Source: an uncultured Flavobacteriales bacterium | Lineage (GTDB): Bacteria > Bacteroidota > Bacteroidia > Flavobacteriales_G > Salibacteraceae | NCBI GenBank assembly: GCA_937899835.1 | Contig: CALCCE010000209.1 | Location: forward strand, 1-42,547 | Direction of reading: 5' to 3' | DNA length: 42,547 nucleotides | Shown here: piece by piece, positions 16,857 through 26,385 of the stretch | How the letters are laid out: each line of letters opens with the position of its first letter | How positions within the stretch are numbered: position 1 is the first letter of the stretch | Position numbers and translations under genes: made by a program | Notes under the pieces: model-generated | Seen by the model: the letters and a program-made list of their open reading frames with translations, nothing else | Databases searched by the model: none | Told to the model about the DNA's origin: nothing

Positions 16857-17700
16857 GGGTTTCTTCGAGTTGCGAAAGGGCGTTCTCGAGTTGTTCGTTA
16901 TTCGGGGCTACACCATGCCATTTGTGGGTGCCCATCATAAAATCAACTCCTTGGCCCATTTCAGTGCGCATCAGAATAACGATGGGTTTGCCTTTTCCGG
17001 TATGTGAACGTGCTTCGGTGAGGGTGTTGTAAACCGCTTCTACCTTGTTGCCATCCATTTCCATGGTATGCCAACCGAAGGCATCAAACTTGGCCCTTAA
17101 GTTGCCCAAGGACATAACGTCTTCCACATCACCGTCAATTTGGCGACCGTTGTAATCAATGGTTGCGATCAAGTTGTCCACCTTATGGTGAGGCGCGCTC
17201 ATGGCCGCTTCCCAAATTTGGCCTTCCTGCAACTCACCATCACCGTGGAGGCTGTATACCAGGCGATCGTCACCGTTCAGGCGCTTGGTAAGTGCAGCAC
17301 CCACCGCTACTGACAGGCCTTGCCCCAAACTACCGGAGGCCATACGCACCCCGGGGAGTCCCTCCTCGGTAGCGGGATGACCTTGCAAACGCGAATCGAG
17401 CTTGCGAAAAGTGGCCAATTCACTGCGGTCAAAATAACCTTCGTGCGAAAGCACACTGTACCAAACTGGTGAAATGTGCCCGTTGGACAGGAAAAAAACA
17501 TCTTCGCCGATGCCGTCCATGGAAAAATTTTGGGGATCGTGCTTCATGATTTCCCCGTAGAGGGTAACCAAAAAATCGGTGCAGCCCAATGAACCTCCGG
17601 GATGACCGGAAGAGACAGCATGTACCATACGAACGATGTCGCGTCTGACTTGCGAACAGAGCTTTTCTAAGCGGTCGATATCGGGCATTACATCCAACAT
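16843..17700 (-). CDS. Transketolase, N-terminal (TPP-binding) subunit
   Basis: This 285-residue protein is the thiamine-diphosphate-binding half of transketolase. It has SSGHPGGSLG near residue 30, the HISPVWYSVL block, GSLGQGLSVAVGAAL and the TPP/Mg motif GDGELQEG with its NGRQIDG end. It works with the C-half encoded two genes downstream. The start is ATG at 17700, with another in-frame Met four codons later. A TAnnTTTG box lies 29 bases upstream, which makes this the first gene of the six-gene minus-strand operon. Confidence 0.92.
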   Translation of the reverse strand: MLDVMPDIDRLEKLCSQVRRDIVRMVHAVSSGHPGGSLGCTDFLVTLYGEIMKHDPQNFSMDGIGEDVFFLSNGHISPVWYSVLSHEGYFDRSELATFRKLDSRLQGHPATEEGLPGVRMASGSLGQGLSVAVGAALTKRLNGDDRLVYSLHGDGELQEGQIWEAAMSAPHHKVDNLIATIDYNGRQIDGDVEDVMSLGNLRAKFDAFGWHTMEMDGNKVEAVYNTLTEARSHTGKGKPIVILMRTEMGQGVDFMMGTHKWHGVAPNNEQLENALSQLEETLGDY

Positions 17701-17728
17701 TTTTATTGGTTCTAAGGTAGTTTAGGGG

Positions 17729-17736
17729 CAAAAGTA
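17729..17736 (-). promoter_or_regulatory. -7 promoter box of the transketolase operon
   Basis: TACTTTTG on the minus strand matches TAnnTTTG. A TTTCG lies about 20 bases further upstream as a weak -33 candidate. Confidence 0.6.
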
Positions 17737-17972
17737 AATGAATTTGATAGACGACCCCGAAACGTGTTGATAACTTTGAAAACTCGGTAAGTGTTTTATT
17801 ATGAGTTGGTTAAGTGTGGTTTCTTGCAGTGGGAACACCGGTGTTTAAAGGGGGAGTTCAAGAACCAGGCCAAAGGAGCTTTCCGAAACGGTGTAAGAAA
17901 AACACAGGTGAGCGATAATTCAAAGCAACTTTTAAATTTTCTTACCGTCTTGCTTATATTGCTGATCCCAAT

Positions 17973-20900
17973 ATGAAAAGTACCTCACCATCTCTTTTCC
18001 TCGCCTTGCTTTTGGTACTCTTTACCTATGTACCGGGGCAGGGGCAAGACCACCTGCACGAAGCGCCTTCTCACGATCATGAACACCACCTCAGCGGTGG
18101 CCCGAAGCCCGATCACATTCCTTTTATCGCCAACCAGGGCCAATGGAATGCCAAGGTGCACTACCAGGCTATCCTAAACGCAGGAGCCATCTTTTTGGAA
18201 AATGATCGCATCACTTATTCCATCATTAGTCGCTCAGATTTGAATGCAGCCCACGATGCCCAGCGTTTGCCGGATTATCACCAAAACCTCGAACAGTTGA
18301 TGGTGCGTGGGCATGCCTATGCCATGACCTTCGAAGGCGCTCAATCCAACATTGGCTTAGCGGCCGAAGGAAAGCATTCGGATTATTACAACTTTTTCAA
18401 AGGCCAGGATCAAAGTCGATGGGCCACCCAGGTACCCGCATTTTCCGAAGTGCAGTACCATGGCATTTACCCAGGAATCGATTTGCACGCTCATTGTGCG
18501 GAAAATCATTTTAAGTATGACTTTGTGGTGGCACCAGGTGCAAACGTGGCTGCTATCAGATTGAAATATACCGGAGGAGTAACCCTCTCCTTACAAGAAG
18601 ATAATCTGGTGATTGCCACCACCGTTGGGGACATGATCGAGCAACGGCCAGTAGCCTATCAGGTGATTGATGGCCGACAGGTAGAAGTTCCCGTTGCATT
18701 TCAATTGCTGGACGAACATACCGTAGGTTTCTTGCTTCCAAAAGGGTATGATGCTTCGCGGGAATTGATCATCGATCCGGTGTTGATCACCGCTACTTAC
18801 TCCGGTTCAGTTGGAGCCGATACTTATGGCCATACGGCCACTTTCGATGATCAGGGCAACATTTATGGGGCAGGAACTTCTTTTGGCATTGGCTATCCCA
18901 TCACAACAGGAGCCTTTCAAACCACCTTTGCCGGCAATACTGATTTTGGCATCTCCAAACTGAACCCCGATGGATCGGCCAGGCTTTATTCGACCTTGAT
19001 TGGAGGCACCAACGACGACCGGCCGCACAGTATGATTGTCAATTCGATGGATCAACTCTGTGTTTTGGGCAGTTCGAATTCGAGTGATTTTCCGGTAGCT
19101 ACCAACGGCTACGATCCCACCTGGAACAGCAATTATGACATTACCGTCACGGTTTTCAATCCAAATGGAACTGCCTTGGTAGGTGGATCCTTCTTGGGTG
19201 GAACGGGTGACGATGGCAAAAATGTGGTGACCCAGTTTTATGGCGATGCTTATCGCGGAGAGATCAATGTAGACTTTCAGGATCGCATCTACATTGCTTC
19301 CTTCACCGAATCAGCTGACTTTCCGGTGGGCACTTCTGCTTATCAAAATCAATTGGTAGGCAACCAAGACGGTATCATTGCCCGGTTTTCTCCGGACCTA
19401 AGTCAATTGGATTGGGCTACCTACTTTGGTGACACGTTAGACGATGCCGTTTTCAATGTGAAAATTGCCCTTGACCAAACCCTATACGTTTGCGGAGCTG
19501 CAACTGCGGGCATGCCCGCAACTACCGGAGCTTATCAAACGACCAACCAAGGTGGTATAGATGGTTATGTAGCGCACCTTTCGGCCGATGGTCAAAACTT
19601 GTTGGAACTCTCTTACTTTGGCACGCCTGGCACCGATGTGGCCTTCTTTTTGGAGTTGGACAAATTTGGCGATGTGTATTTGTTTGGGCGGTCCAACGAT
19701 ACGCTGAATCCTACCACGGGGGCCTATGTGGGTCCCTCCAACGGTTCGTTCATCACCAAGATGACGCCCGATCTCTCTTCGGTTACCTTGCTCAGCACTT
19801 TTGGTCTGGTGGTTCCTACCGCGTTTTTGGTGGACAATTGCAACAACATTTACATTGCCGGACACGGGGCTAATGGCAATTCCTTCAATTTAGAGGTAAC
19901 CCAGGGCGCTTTCCAAAGCAATACCGGTGGCTTTTATGTCATGGTACTGGAACCCAACGCCACCAATATTCAATATGGCTCTTTCTATTCGAACAATGGA
20001 GCCCATGTAGATGGAGGTACTTCACGTTTTGATAAACGTGGAGTGATCTATGAAGCCGTATGTGCCAGCAATGGCGCACCAACTACTAGCAATGCAGTAG
20101 GGCAGGTCAGTCAATCCACCTGGGATCTTTATCTTTTTAAAATAGACCTGGAGTTCTCTGGAACCATCGCCAATGCTTTTGCTGCTCCGTCTATTTCGGG
20201 TTGTGTGCCGTTCAACGTACAGTTTTCGAGCCAGGGCAGTGTAGGAGTGAGCCGCCTTTGGGATTTTGACGACAATGGCACCACCGACACCAGCGCCAAT
20301 CCTACGCACGTTTTCAACGATACCGGTTGGTATCAAGTGCAATTGGTCACCATCGATTCGTTGAGCTGCAACTTTTCTGATACGGCGGTCGTGTCGGTAT
20401 ACGTGGGAGATACTTTGGAACTCAATTTACCGCCAGATACCACCGTGTGTGATTCGATGTTTGTTTTCGATCCGGGAGCACTGCCGGCGACCAATTATAG
20501 CTGGTCGAGCAACGGCAACCAATCGCAGTTGGTGACCAACAATGGAGGTACCTTTATTCTTACCCTCGACCGCGGCAATTGTAGTATTTCGGACACGATG
20601 AACGTTTCCCTGGTGCCCAGTCTCTCTACGGACTTAGGTCCCGATACCTTTACGTGTGACACCAGCTTTTTGCTCTCCGCCAACCTAACCGGAGTGAGTT
20701 ATTTATGGTCGGACAGTTCTTCGGCACCCGACCTTACCGTTACCACCACCGGCACCTATTGGTTGCAATCTGATGCGGGGGTGTGCCAAAGTCGCGACAG
20801 CGTTTTCGTTGATTTCGCGGCAGTGGTCCCGGCCTTAGGAGGGGACACTACGGTATGCGAAGACACCTTGCTTTTGGATGCAGGTGCTGGTCAAACGTTT

Positions 20901-21926
20901 CTTTGGAACGGGGGCGATACCACACAAACCTTGTTGGTCGACTCCAGCGGTATATACACTGTACAGGTTTCGAATGGCTTGTGTGCCGGCCAGGATTCAA
21001 TACAGGTGACCATACAAGACGAAATTGTGATCAACCTGGCCGCCGACACCTCGGTGTGTGAAGACAGCCTGGTGCTGAATGCGGGGAATCCAGGCAGTCA
21101 ATTTGTATGGTCCAACAGTGCTTTAACGCAACAAACCACCATTAACAATTCTGGAATTTATGCGGTCACCGTGACCAGTGGTGCTTGCCAATCGGCCGAT
21201 ACCATACAGGTGAGTTTCGATGCCCCACAGTTGGGCATTGCAGATCAGGTGATTTGTGACGAATTGCAAACCGTGTTGGATGCTGGCAACCCGGGAGCCA
21301 CCTATTTGTGGTCTACCGGAGCCACTACGCGCACCTTACAAGTAAGCCAGCCCGGCGAATATTCGGTGTTGATTACCCAACAACAGTGCAGCGGCACCGA
21401 TACTGCCATAGTGGCTTTTGGCGAAACCCCCGAAATTGATTTAGGGCCGGATCAATATTTGTGTTTTGGTGCTTTTCTGGAATTGGAGGCACCTGGAAAC
21501 GCCAATCTGAGCTATGTTTGGTCGGGTGGTAACACGACCCAAACGACCCGTATCACCGCGGGTGGTCGCTACTGGGTAGAGGCAAACAATGGCTTGTGTA
21601 CCAATACCGACACCATTCAAGTCACCGAGGTGAAAGATGAATTGATATTGCTGGCTCCTAATGTATTTACGCCCAACGGCGATGGCTTGAACGATTGTTT
21701 TCAATTGGAGATTGCCGGGGAGGTGAGTACTTATGAGTTGGTGATTTTCAACCGGTGGGGCAACCGCGTTTTCGGCAATAATTTCAGTGGCGTATGCTGG
21801 GACGGCCGCACCAATCAAGGGCAAGCTGTTTCCGAAGGAGTGTACTTCTGGATTGCTACCGTGGAGTCGGAATGTAACCCCGGCCAAAAAGAAAAGGTGA
21901 CGGGCAGTCTTACCCTGATGCGGTAG
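17973..21926 (+). CDS. Large secreted repeat protein with type B T9SS sorting domain
   Basis: This 1317-residue protein starts with a signal peptide, then a His-rich segment (HLHEAPSHDHEHH). An N-terminal domain (about 45-265) resembles the DUF7948/SBBP-associated region. Next come SBBP-type beta-propeller repeats (GNIYGAGTS, DQLCVLGSSNSSDFPVA, RIYIASFTESADFPVG) and a PKD-like domain (WDFDDNGTTDTSANPTHVF, near 770). Six Ig-like repeats of about 68 residues follow from about 816. Each has a C..L-DAG-W-S/G core and a C.(x)DT/DS end. The last 90 residues are the CHU/gliding-motility C-terminal domain (PNVFTPNGDGLNDCF, FNRWGNRVF, GVYFW), the type B signal for type IX secretion. It is a likely surface or matrix protein; ligand unknown. 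Confidence 0.9.
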   Translation: MKSTSPSLFLALLLVLFTYVPGQGQDHLHEAPSHDHEHHLSGGPKPDHIPFIANQGQWNAKVHYQAILNAGAIFLENDRITYSIISRSDLNAAHDAQRLPDYHQNLEQLMVRGHAYAMTFEGAQSNIGLAAEGKHSDYYNFFKGQDQSRWATQVPAFSEVQYHGIYPGIDLHAHCAENHFKYDFVVAPGANVAAIRLKYTGGVTLSLQEDNLVIATTVGDMIEQRPVAYQVIDGRQVEVPVAFQLLDEHTVGFLLPKGYDASRELIIDPVLITATYSGSVGADTYGHTATFDDQGNIYGAGTSFGIGYPITTGAFQTTFAGNTDFGISKLNPDGSARLYSTLIGGTNDDRPHSMIVNSMDQLCVLGSSNSSDFPVATNGYDPTWNSNYDITVTVFNPNGTALVGGSFLGGTGDDGKNVVTQFYGDAYRGEINVDFQDRIYIASFTESADFPVGTSAYQNQLVGNQDGIIARFSPDLSQLDWATYFGDTLDDAVFNVKIALDQTLYVCGAATAGMPATTGAYQTTNQGGIDGYVAHLSADGQNLLELSYFGTPGTDVAFFLELDKFGDVYLFGRSNDTLNPTTGAYVGPSNGSFITKMTPDLSSVTLLSTFGLVVPTAFLVDNCNNIYIAGHGANGNSFNLEVTQGAFQSNTGGFYVMVLEPNATNIQYGSFYSNNGAHVDGGTSRFDKRGVIYEAVCASNGAPTTSNAVGQVSQSTWDLYLFKIDLEFSGTIANAFAAPSISGCVPFNVQFSSQGSVGVSRLWDFDDNGTTDTSANPTHVFNDTGWYQVQLVTIDSLSCNFSDTAVVSVYVGDTLELNLPPDTTVCDSMFVFDPGALPATNYSWSSNGNQSQLVTNNGGTFILTLDRGNCSISDTMNVSLVPSLSTDLGPDTFTCDTSFLLSANLTGVSYLWSDSSSAPDLTVTTTGTYWLQSDAGVCQSRDSVFVDFAAVVPALGGDTTVCEDTLLLDAGAGQTFLWNGGDTTQTLLVDSSGIYTVQVSNGLCAGQDSIQVTIQDEIVINLAADTSVCEDSLVLNAGNPGSQFVWSNSALTQQTTINNSGIYAVTVTSGACQSADTIQVSFDAPQLGIADQVICDELQTVLDAGNPGATYLWSTGATTRTLQVSQPGEYSVLITQQQCSGTDTAIVAFGETPEIDLGPDQYLCFGAFLELEAPGNANLSYVWSGGNTTQTTRITAGGRYWVEANNGLCTNTDTIQVTEVKDELILLAPNVFTPNGDGLNDCFQLEIAGEVSTYELVIFNRWGNRVFGNNFSGVCWDGRTNQGQAVSEGVYFWIATVESECNPGQKEKVTGSLTLMR

Positions 21927-21935
21927 AGAAAGGCC

Positions 21936-21966
21936 TTTGGATGGGAGACGAATTGGTTTATATTTG
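21936..21966 (+). promoter_or_regulatory. Promoter of the DUF4870 gene
   Basis: TTTG (21936-21939), exactly 19 bases, then TATATTTG (21959-21966). This is the best match in the window to the Bacteroidota promoter consensus, and predicts a leader of about 30 bases. Confidence 0.8.
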
Positions 21967-21999
21967 GTAGGCTATTTCCCCCAACTAAAACCAGTTAAT

Positions 22000-22380
22000 A
22001 TGTCGCCTTCTCCCTTAGATCAACCCGATTCTACCGATACACTTTCCAGCGATTCTAAAACTTTTGGCATGTTGGCTCACCTCGCAGGACTTGCCGGACT
22101 TGTTTTCCCACTGGGCAATATAATTGGTCCACTCGTGATTTGGGTTATGAAAAAAGAAACCGATCCTTATGTGGATTGGCATGGGAAACAGGCGTTAAAC
22201 TTTCAGTTGTCCTGCTTGATCTATGCAGTAGTAGCTTTTGTTTTGGCTTTCTTTCTAATCGGCTTTGCCTTGATTTTTGCCATTTTCGTGACCAACATTG
22301 TGTTGACCATCATCGCAGGTGTGCGTGCCAATGAAGGGGGCTTCTACGAGTATCCCTTAAGCATTCGGTTTTTCAATTGA
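22000..22380 (+). CDS. DUF4870 membrane protein
   Basis: The 126-residue protein belongs to the DUF4870 (Tic20-like) family. After a polar Ser/Thr/Asp-rich start it reads KTFGMLAHLAGLAGLVFP and GPLVIWVMKKETDPYVDWHGKQALNFQ. Two further hydrophobic helices and RANEGGFYEYPLSIRF end the protein. The family has about four membrane segments and no known biochemical function. The frame is open upstream to a TTG at 21937, but the promoter runs through that segment, so the ATG at 22000 is the start. It converges on the OmpA-family gene with a 3-base gap. Confidence 0.88.
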   Translation: MSPSPLDQPDSTDTLSSDSKTFGMLAHLAGLAGLVFPLGNIIGPLVIWVMKKETDPYVDWHGKQALNFQLSCLIYAVVAFVLAFFLIGFALIFAIFVTNIVLTIIAGVRANEGGFYEYPLSIRFFN

Positions 22381-22383
22381 ACC

Positions 22384-23070
22384 TTATTGCTGAATTATCC
22401 GGACTTCGGTCCGGCGGTTCTTGGCCCGGTTCTTCTCCGAATCGTTGGGCGCCACCGGCACGGTTTCACCATATCCTTTAGCCATTACCCGTTCGCGGTC
22501 TATGCCATTGCGAAACAGGTAGGATTGAACGGACTCTGCCCGTTTTTGGGAGAGTCGAAGGTTGTCGCTATCGTTGCCAACGTCATCGGTGTGTCCGGCA
22601 ATTTCTACCACCATGGCAGGTTTCCGCTTCATGGCCTCAACCAGCGAGCGCAGGGCGCGAAAACTGCTGGTTTTCATCGTGGCCTGACCAAAATCGAAGT
22701 GTACGTTGCGCAACACAATGGTTTTGGTTTTAATCTCAAACTGAACGTTGAGTCGGATCGGTCTTCCCGGGCCTTCGGTTTTTGGTATTTCTACTTCGGA
22801 GTAGCTGATGTTGACCCCCACGTAGTCTACCAAGATGCGGTAGGCAGCACCTTCTGGCAACAAAATGTTGAAGTTGCCACTCTCGTTGCTAATGGCCGAG
22901 TAAGTTTTACCGGTGGCTTTGCTAAAGAATATGATTTTTTCCCGCGCCTTGGGATTTTCGGAATAGTCGGAAACCAACACCTTCAACAGGGTTTGGTCGT
23001 CAGTAGAAGATTGCGAGGCCGGAGCAAAGGCCAAACAACTCAACACACAAATTACAAGCAGAAACCGCAT
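22384..23070 (-). CDS. OmpA-family outer membrane protein
   Basis: This 228-residue protein has an N-terminal signal peptide (ending near FAPAS). A beta-rich segment resembling a carboxypeptidase-like regulatory domain follows (about 28-105, GKTYSAISNESGNFNILLPEG). Then comes an OmpA C-terminal domain (about 120-225) with IAGHTDDVGNDSDNLRLSQKRA and NRRTEVRI, the residues that bind peptidoglycan. It probably tethers the outer membrane to the cell wall. It is not certain whether it is a lipoprotein: a VLSC sequence occurs at residues 9-12 but leaves a very short hydrophobic stretch. No recognisable promoter precedes it. Confidence 0.88.
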   Translation of the reverse strand: MRFLLVICVLSCLAFAPASQSSTDDQTLLKVLVSDYSENPKAREKIIFFSKATGKTYSAISNESGNFNILLPEGAAYRILVDYVGVNISYSEVEIPKTEGPGRPIRLNVQFEIKTKTIVLRNVHFDFGQATMKTSSFRALRSLVEAMKRKPAMVVEIAGHTDDVGNDSDNLRLSQKRAESVQSYLFRNGIDRERVMAKGYGETVPVAPNDSEKNRAKNRRTEVRIIQQ

Positions 23071-23189
23071 AATTATTTGATTCGGTTACTATGACTTTTA
23101 CGCAAAAATTGAAAAAAGTTGCGAGACTTGGGTCGCAAGTTTCCTAAAACGGTGATTTCTATTAGATCGGCTATCCGTATAAATTCTGC

Positions 23190-23197
23190 TATTTTTG
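23190..23197 (+). promoter_or_regulatory. -7 promoter box of ychF
   Basis: TATTTTTG matches TAnnTTTG and lies 26 bases before the ychF ATG. No clear -33 element is visible. Confidence 0.5.
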
Positions 23198-23223
23198 CAG
23201 CCGAATTTCAAAAAGATCTGGTC

Positions 23224-24321
23224 ATGGCGCTCAAATGTGGAATTGTTGGTTTGCCCAACGTTGGAAAGTCTACCCTGTTCAATTGCTTGTCGAATGCCGA
23301 GGCGCAAGCGGCTAATTTTCCGTTTTGTACCATCGAACCCAACGTGGGTACCATCAATGTGCCCGACGAGCGCCTGGAAAAACTGGCCGAATTGGTGAAC
23401 CCGCAACGGGTGATGCCCACCACGGTAGAAATTGTAGACATTGCGGGGTTGGTGAAAGGCGCCAGTAAGGGCGAGGGCCTGGGCAACCAGTTTTTGGCCA
23501 ACATTCGCGAGACGGACGCTATTTTGCACGTGTTGCGTTGCTTCGACGACGACAACGTGGTGCACGTAGACGGCAGTGTAGACCCGATTCGCGACAAGGA
23601 GGTGATCGAGTACGAACTCATTATGAAAGACCTGGAGGTGCTGGAAAAAAAGGTGCAAAAGGTGCAGAAGATGAGCAAGACTGGTGACAAAGAAGCCCGC
23701 AAGCTGTTGGAAGTGCTGGAGGTTTATTTCAAGCACATGGAAGCTGGTAACCCTGCCCGATCGGCACCGGTGGAAGAAAAACACCAGGAGGCGATTGCCG
23801 ATCTGTTTTTGTTGACCGACAAGCCGGTGATGTATGTGTGCAATGTAGACGAAGGCTCGGTGGTGTCGGGCAATGCCCACATTGATAAAGTGCGCGCAGC
23901 CGTGCAAGGGGAAAACGCAGAGGTAATCGTTATTGGAGCGGCCATTGAGGCCGACATTGCACAATTAGATACTTACGAAGACCGTCAGCTCTTTTTGGAG
24001 GAATTGGGCCTGGAAGAACCTGGTGTTAATATTTTGATTCGCGGTGCCTACCAATTGCTGGACCTCAGCACTTATTTTACGGCAGGTGAGAAGGAGGTAC
24101 GCGCCTGGACCATCACCACCGGCACCAAGGCGCCACAGGCTGCCGGAGTGATCCACACCGATTTTGAAAAGGGCTTTATTCGGGCAGAGGTCATTCACTA
24201 CAACGATTTCGTGACCCTGGGCTCTAATCAGGCGGTGAAAGAAGCTGGTAAGTTGCTCGTAGAAGGAAAAGAATACGTGGTGCAAGATGGCGATGTAATG
24301 CATTTCCGGTTCAACGTGTAG
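23224..24321 (+). CDS. ychF: Redox-regulated Obg-family ATPase YchF/OLA1
   Basis: The 365-residue protein is the standard length for YchF. It has the P-loop GLPNVGKST at residues 8-16, the switch motif DIAGLVKGAS, the NVDE motif (YVCNVDE) in place of NKxD, which makes the family prefer ATP to GTP, and a C-terminal TGS domain ending YVVQDGDVMHFRFNV. It associates with ribosomes and is implicated in stress responses. The frame extends upstream to 23119, but MALKCGIVGLPN is the family start and the promoter box falls inside the extension. Confidence 0.96.
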   Translation: MALKCGIVGLPNVGKSTLFNCLSNAEAQAANFPFCTIEPNVGTINVPDERLEKLAELVNPQRVMPTTVEIVDIAGLVKGASKGEGLGNQFLANIRETDAILHVLRCFDDDNVVHVDGSVDPIRDKEVIEYELIMKDLEVLEKKVQKVQKMSKTGDKEARKLLEVLEVYFKHMEAGNPARSAPVEEKHQEAIADLFLLTDKPVMYVCNVDEGSVVSGNAHIDKVRAAVQGENAEVIVIGAAIEADIAQLDTYEDRQLFLEELGLEEPGVNILIRGAYQLLDLSTYFTAGEKEVRAWTITTGTKAPQAAGVIHTDFEKGFIRAEVIHYNDFVTLGSNQAVKEAGKLLVEGKEYVVQDGDVMHFRFNV

Positions 24322-24501
24322 GGCGGTTCCCGACCGGTTCATTTTGTTCGCTTCTTGGCTGTTTTTCATCGCTTTCCGGTGGAAAACTCTGTTGAAAACC
24401 CAGGCCTGAACCTGGCCGTTTTCGGAGTGCTTTTAAGTATATTTACTGCTTCCGGAAAAACCGGCTTTTTCAACCCGTATTCTTTATTTGCCACGGTTTT
24501 T

Positions 24502-26346
24502 ATGGCTGAAAATTATACCGAAGACAACATACGGTCACTCGACTGGAAAGAACACATCCGTTTGCGTCCCGGGATGTACATCGGGAAATTGGGTGATGGT
24601 TCTTCTCCCGACGATGGCATTTACATTTTGCTCAAAGAGATCATCGACAACTCGATCGACGAGTTTGTGATGGGCAATGGGCGCACAATCGACATCAGCA
24701 TTCGCGACAATACCGTGAAGGTGCGCGATTACGGCCGGGGCATTCCCCTCGGGAAAGTGATCGATTGTGTTTCGCGCATCAACACCGGCGGGAAGTACGA
24801 CTCCAAAGCGTTTAAGAAATCTGTGGGACTCAACGGGGTAGGTACCAAAGCGGTGAATGCCCTTTCGTCTTATTTCAAGATCGAGTCGGTTCGGGAAGGC
24901 CAAATCAAAACCGCTGAGTTTTCGCAGGGAAACCTCGAACAAGACCATGACATTGTGGAGTCTTCCGTGCGCAAGGGCACTAAAACGACTTTTGTTCCCG
25001 ATCAAGAGGTGTTTCCCAATTTTGGGTTTCGCACGGCTCACATCGAGCGCATGTTGTGGAACTACGCCTACCTCAACCGGGGGCTCACCATCAACTTCAA
25101 CGGCACCAAATTTCATTCCGACAATGGGCTGCTCGACCTTTTGGATCAAAACCTGAGCAACGAACCCATCTATCCCATTATACACCTCGAAGGCGAAGAC
25201 ATTGAAGTAGCCATAACGCACACCAATGCATACGGAGAGGATTATTACAGTTTTGTGAACGGGCAGCACACCACACAAGGTGGAACCCATCAGGGGGCTT
25301 TTCGTGAGGCCTACGTGCGCACCATCCGGCAACACCTGGGCAAAGACTACGAGGCGGTGGACATCCGCGGTGGGGTAGTGGCTGCGGTGAGTGTGAAAGT
25401 GATGGAGCCAGTGTTTGAGTCGCAGACCAAAACCAAGCTCGGGTCGCAAGAAGTGGCTCCAGGGGGCCAATCGATGCGGGCCTTTGTCAACGATTTTCTC
25501 ACCACTGCGCTGGACAACTACTTGCACAAGAACACCGATGTATCGGAAGGGCTGCAACGCAAAATTCTACAGGCAGAGCGCGAGCGCAAAGACATGGCAG
25601 GCATTCGCAAGCTGGCCAAAGAGCGCGCCAAGAAGGTGAGCCTGCACAACAAAAAACTGCGCGATTGCCGCACCCATTTAGGCGACAACAAAGAAGATAG
25701 CATTTCTACCACCTTGTTCATTACCGAGGGAGATTCAGCCTCCGGTTCGATTACCAAGGCGCGCAACGTAAACACCCAAGCGGTGTTTAGCCTGAAAGGA
25801 AAACCGTTGAACTCGTATGGCCTGACCAAAAAGATCGTTTACGAAAACGAGGAGTTCAACCTGTTGCAAGCGGCTCTTAACATTGAAGAAGGGCTGGACA
25901 ACCTGCGCTACAACAACATTGTGTTGGCCACCGATGCCGATGTAGACGGCATGCACATTCGCCTGTTGCTCATCACTTTCTTTCTTCAATTTTTTCCTGA
26001 ACTGGTGAAGCAAGGGCATTTGTATGTGCTGGAAACCCCGCTCTTTCGGGTGCGCAACAAAAAAGAAACCATCTATTGCTACTCCGATGGCGAGAAGCAA
26101 AACGCCATCGACAAGCTGCGGGGCAAACCAGAGATCACCCGATTCAAAGGTTTGGGAGAAATCAGCCCCGACGAGTTTAAGCACTTCATTGGCAAAGACA
26201 TGCGCCTGGAACCGGTGGTGATTGGCAAAGACACTCCGATTCAGAATTTGTTGTCGTTTTACATGGGTAAAAACACGCCTGACCGACAAAAATTCATCAT
26301 CAATAACCTGAAAGTGGAAAAAGACCTGGTAGCGGAAACGGCCTGA
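24502..26346 (+). CDS. parE: DNA topoisomerase IV subunit B (ParE)
   Basis: ParE is the ATPase subunit of topoisomerase IV, which decatenates daughter chromosomes. The 614-residue protein has the GHKL ATP site ([34 protein letters not shown]), the transducer lysine region (QTKTKLGS) and the Toprim domain ([14 protein letters not shown], then [17 protein letters not shown]). It ends with the C-terminal [17 protein letters not shown] block. The short DNA-binding region without a GyrB insertion and the adjacent parC support ParE over GyrB. The frame starts upstream at 24355, but [19 protein letters not shown] is the family start. A TTTATTTG lies at 24483-24490 as a weak -7 box. parC follows after 39 bases. 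Confidence 0.93.
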   Translation: MAENYTEDNIRSLDWKEHIRLRPGMYIGKLGDGSSPDDGIYILLKEIIDNSIDEFVMGNGRTIDISIRDNTVKVRDYGRGIPLGKVIDCVSRINTGGKYDSKAFKKSVGLNGVGTKAVNALSSYFKIESVREGQIKTAEFSQGNLEQDHDIVESSVRKGTKTTFVPDQEVFPNFGFRTAHIERMLWNYAYLNRGLTINFNGTKFHSDNGLLDLLDQNLSNEPIYPIIHLEGEDIEVAITHTNAYGEDYYSFVNGQHTTQGGTHQGAFREAYVRTIRQHLGKDYEAVDIRGGVVAAVSVKVMEPVFESQTKTKLGSQEVAPGGQSMRAFVNDFLTTALDNYLHKNTDVSEGLQRKILQAERERKDMAGIRKLAKERAKKVSLHNKKLRDCRTHLGDNKEDSISTTLFITEGDSASGSITKARNVNTQAVFSLKGKPLNSYGLTKKIVYENEEFNLLQAALNIEEGLDNLRYNNIVLATDADVDGMHIRLLLITFFLQFFPELVKQGHLYVLETPLFRVRNKKETIYCYSDGEKQNAIDKLRGKPEITRFKGLGEISPDEFKHFIGKDMRLEPVVIGKDTPIQNLLSFYMGKNTPDRQKFIINNLKVEKDLVAETA

Positions 26347-26385
26347 GCCTAAATCTGATGCTACCCAATTGGCAAGGAATAATCC

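Noticed and set aside
24355-24501. N-terminal extension of ParE
   Set aside because: The extra 49 codons match no ParE, while the family start and a -7-like box lie at the downstream Met. Similar extensions of rfbF, ychF, DUF4870 and the VOC gene were cut back for the same reason.
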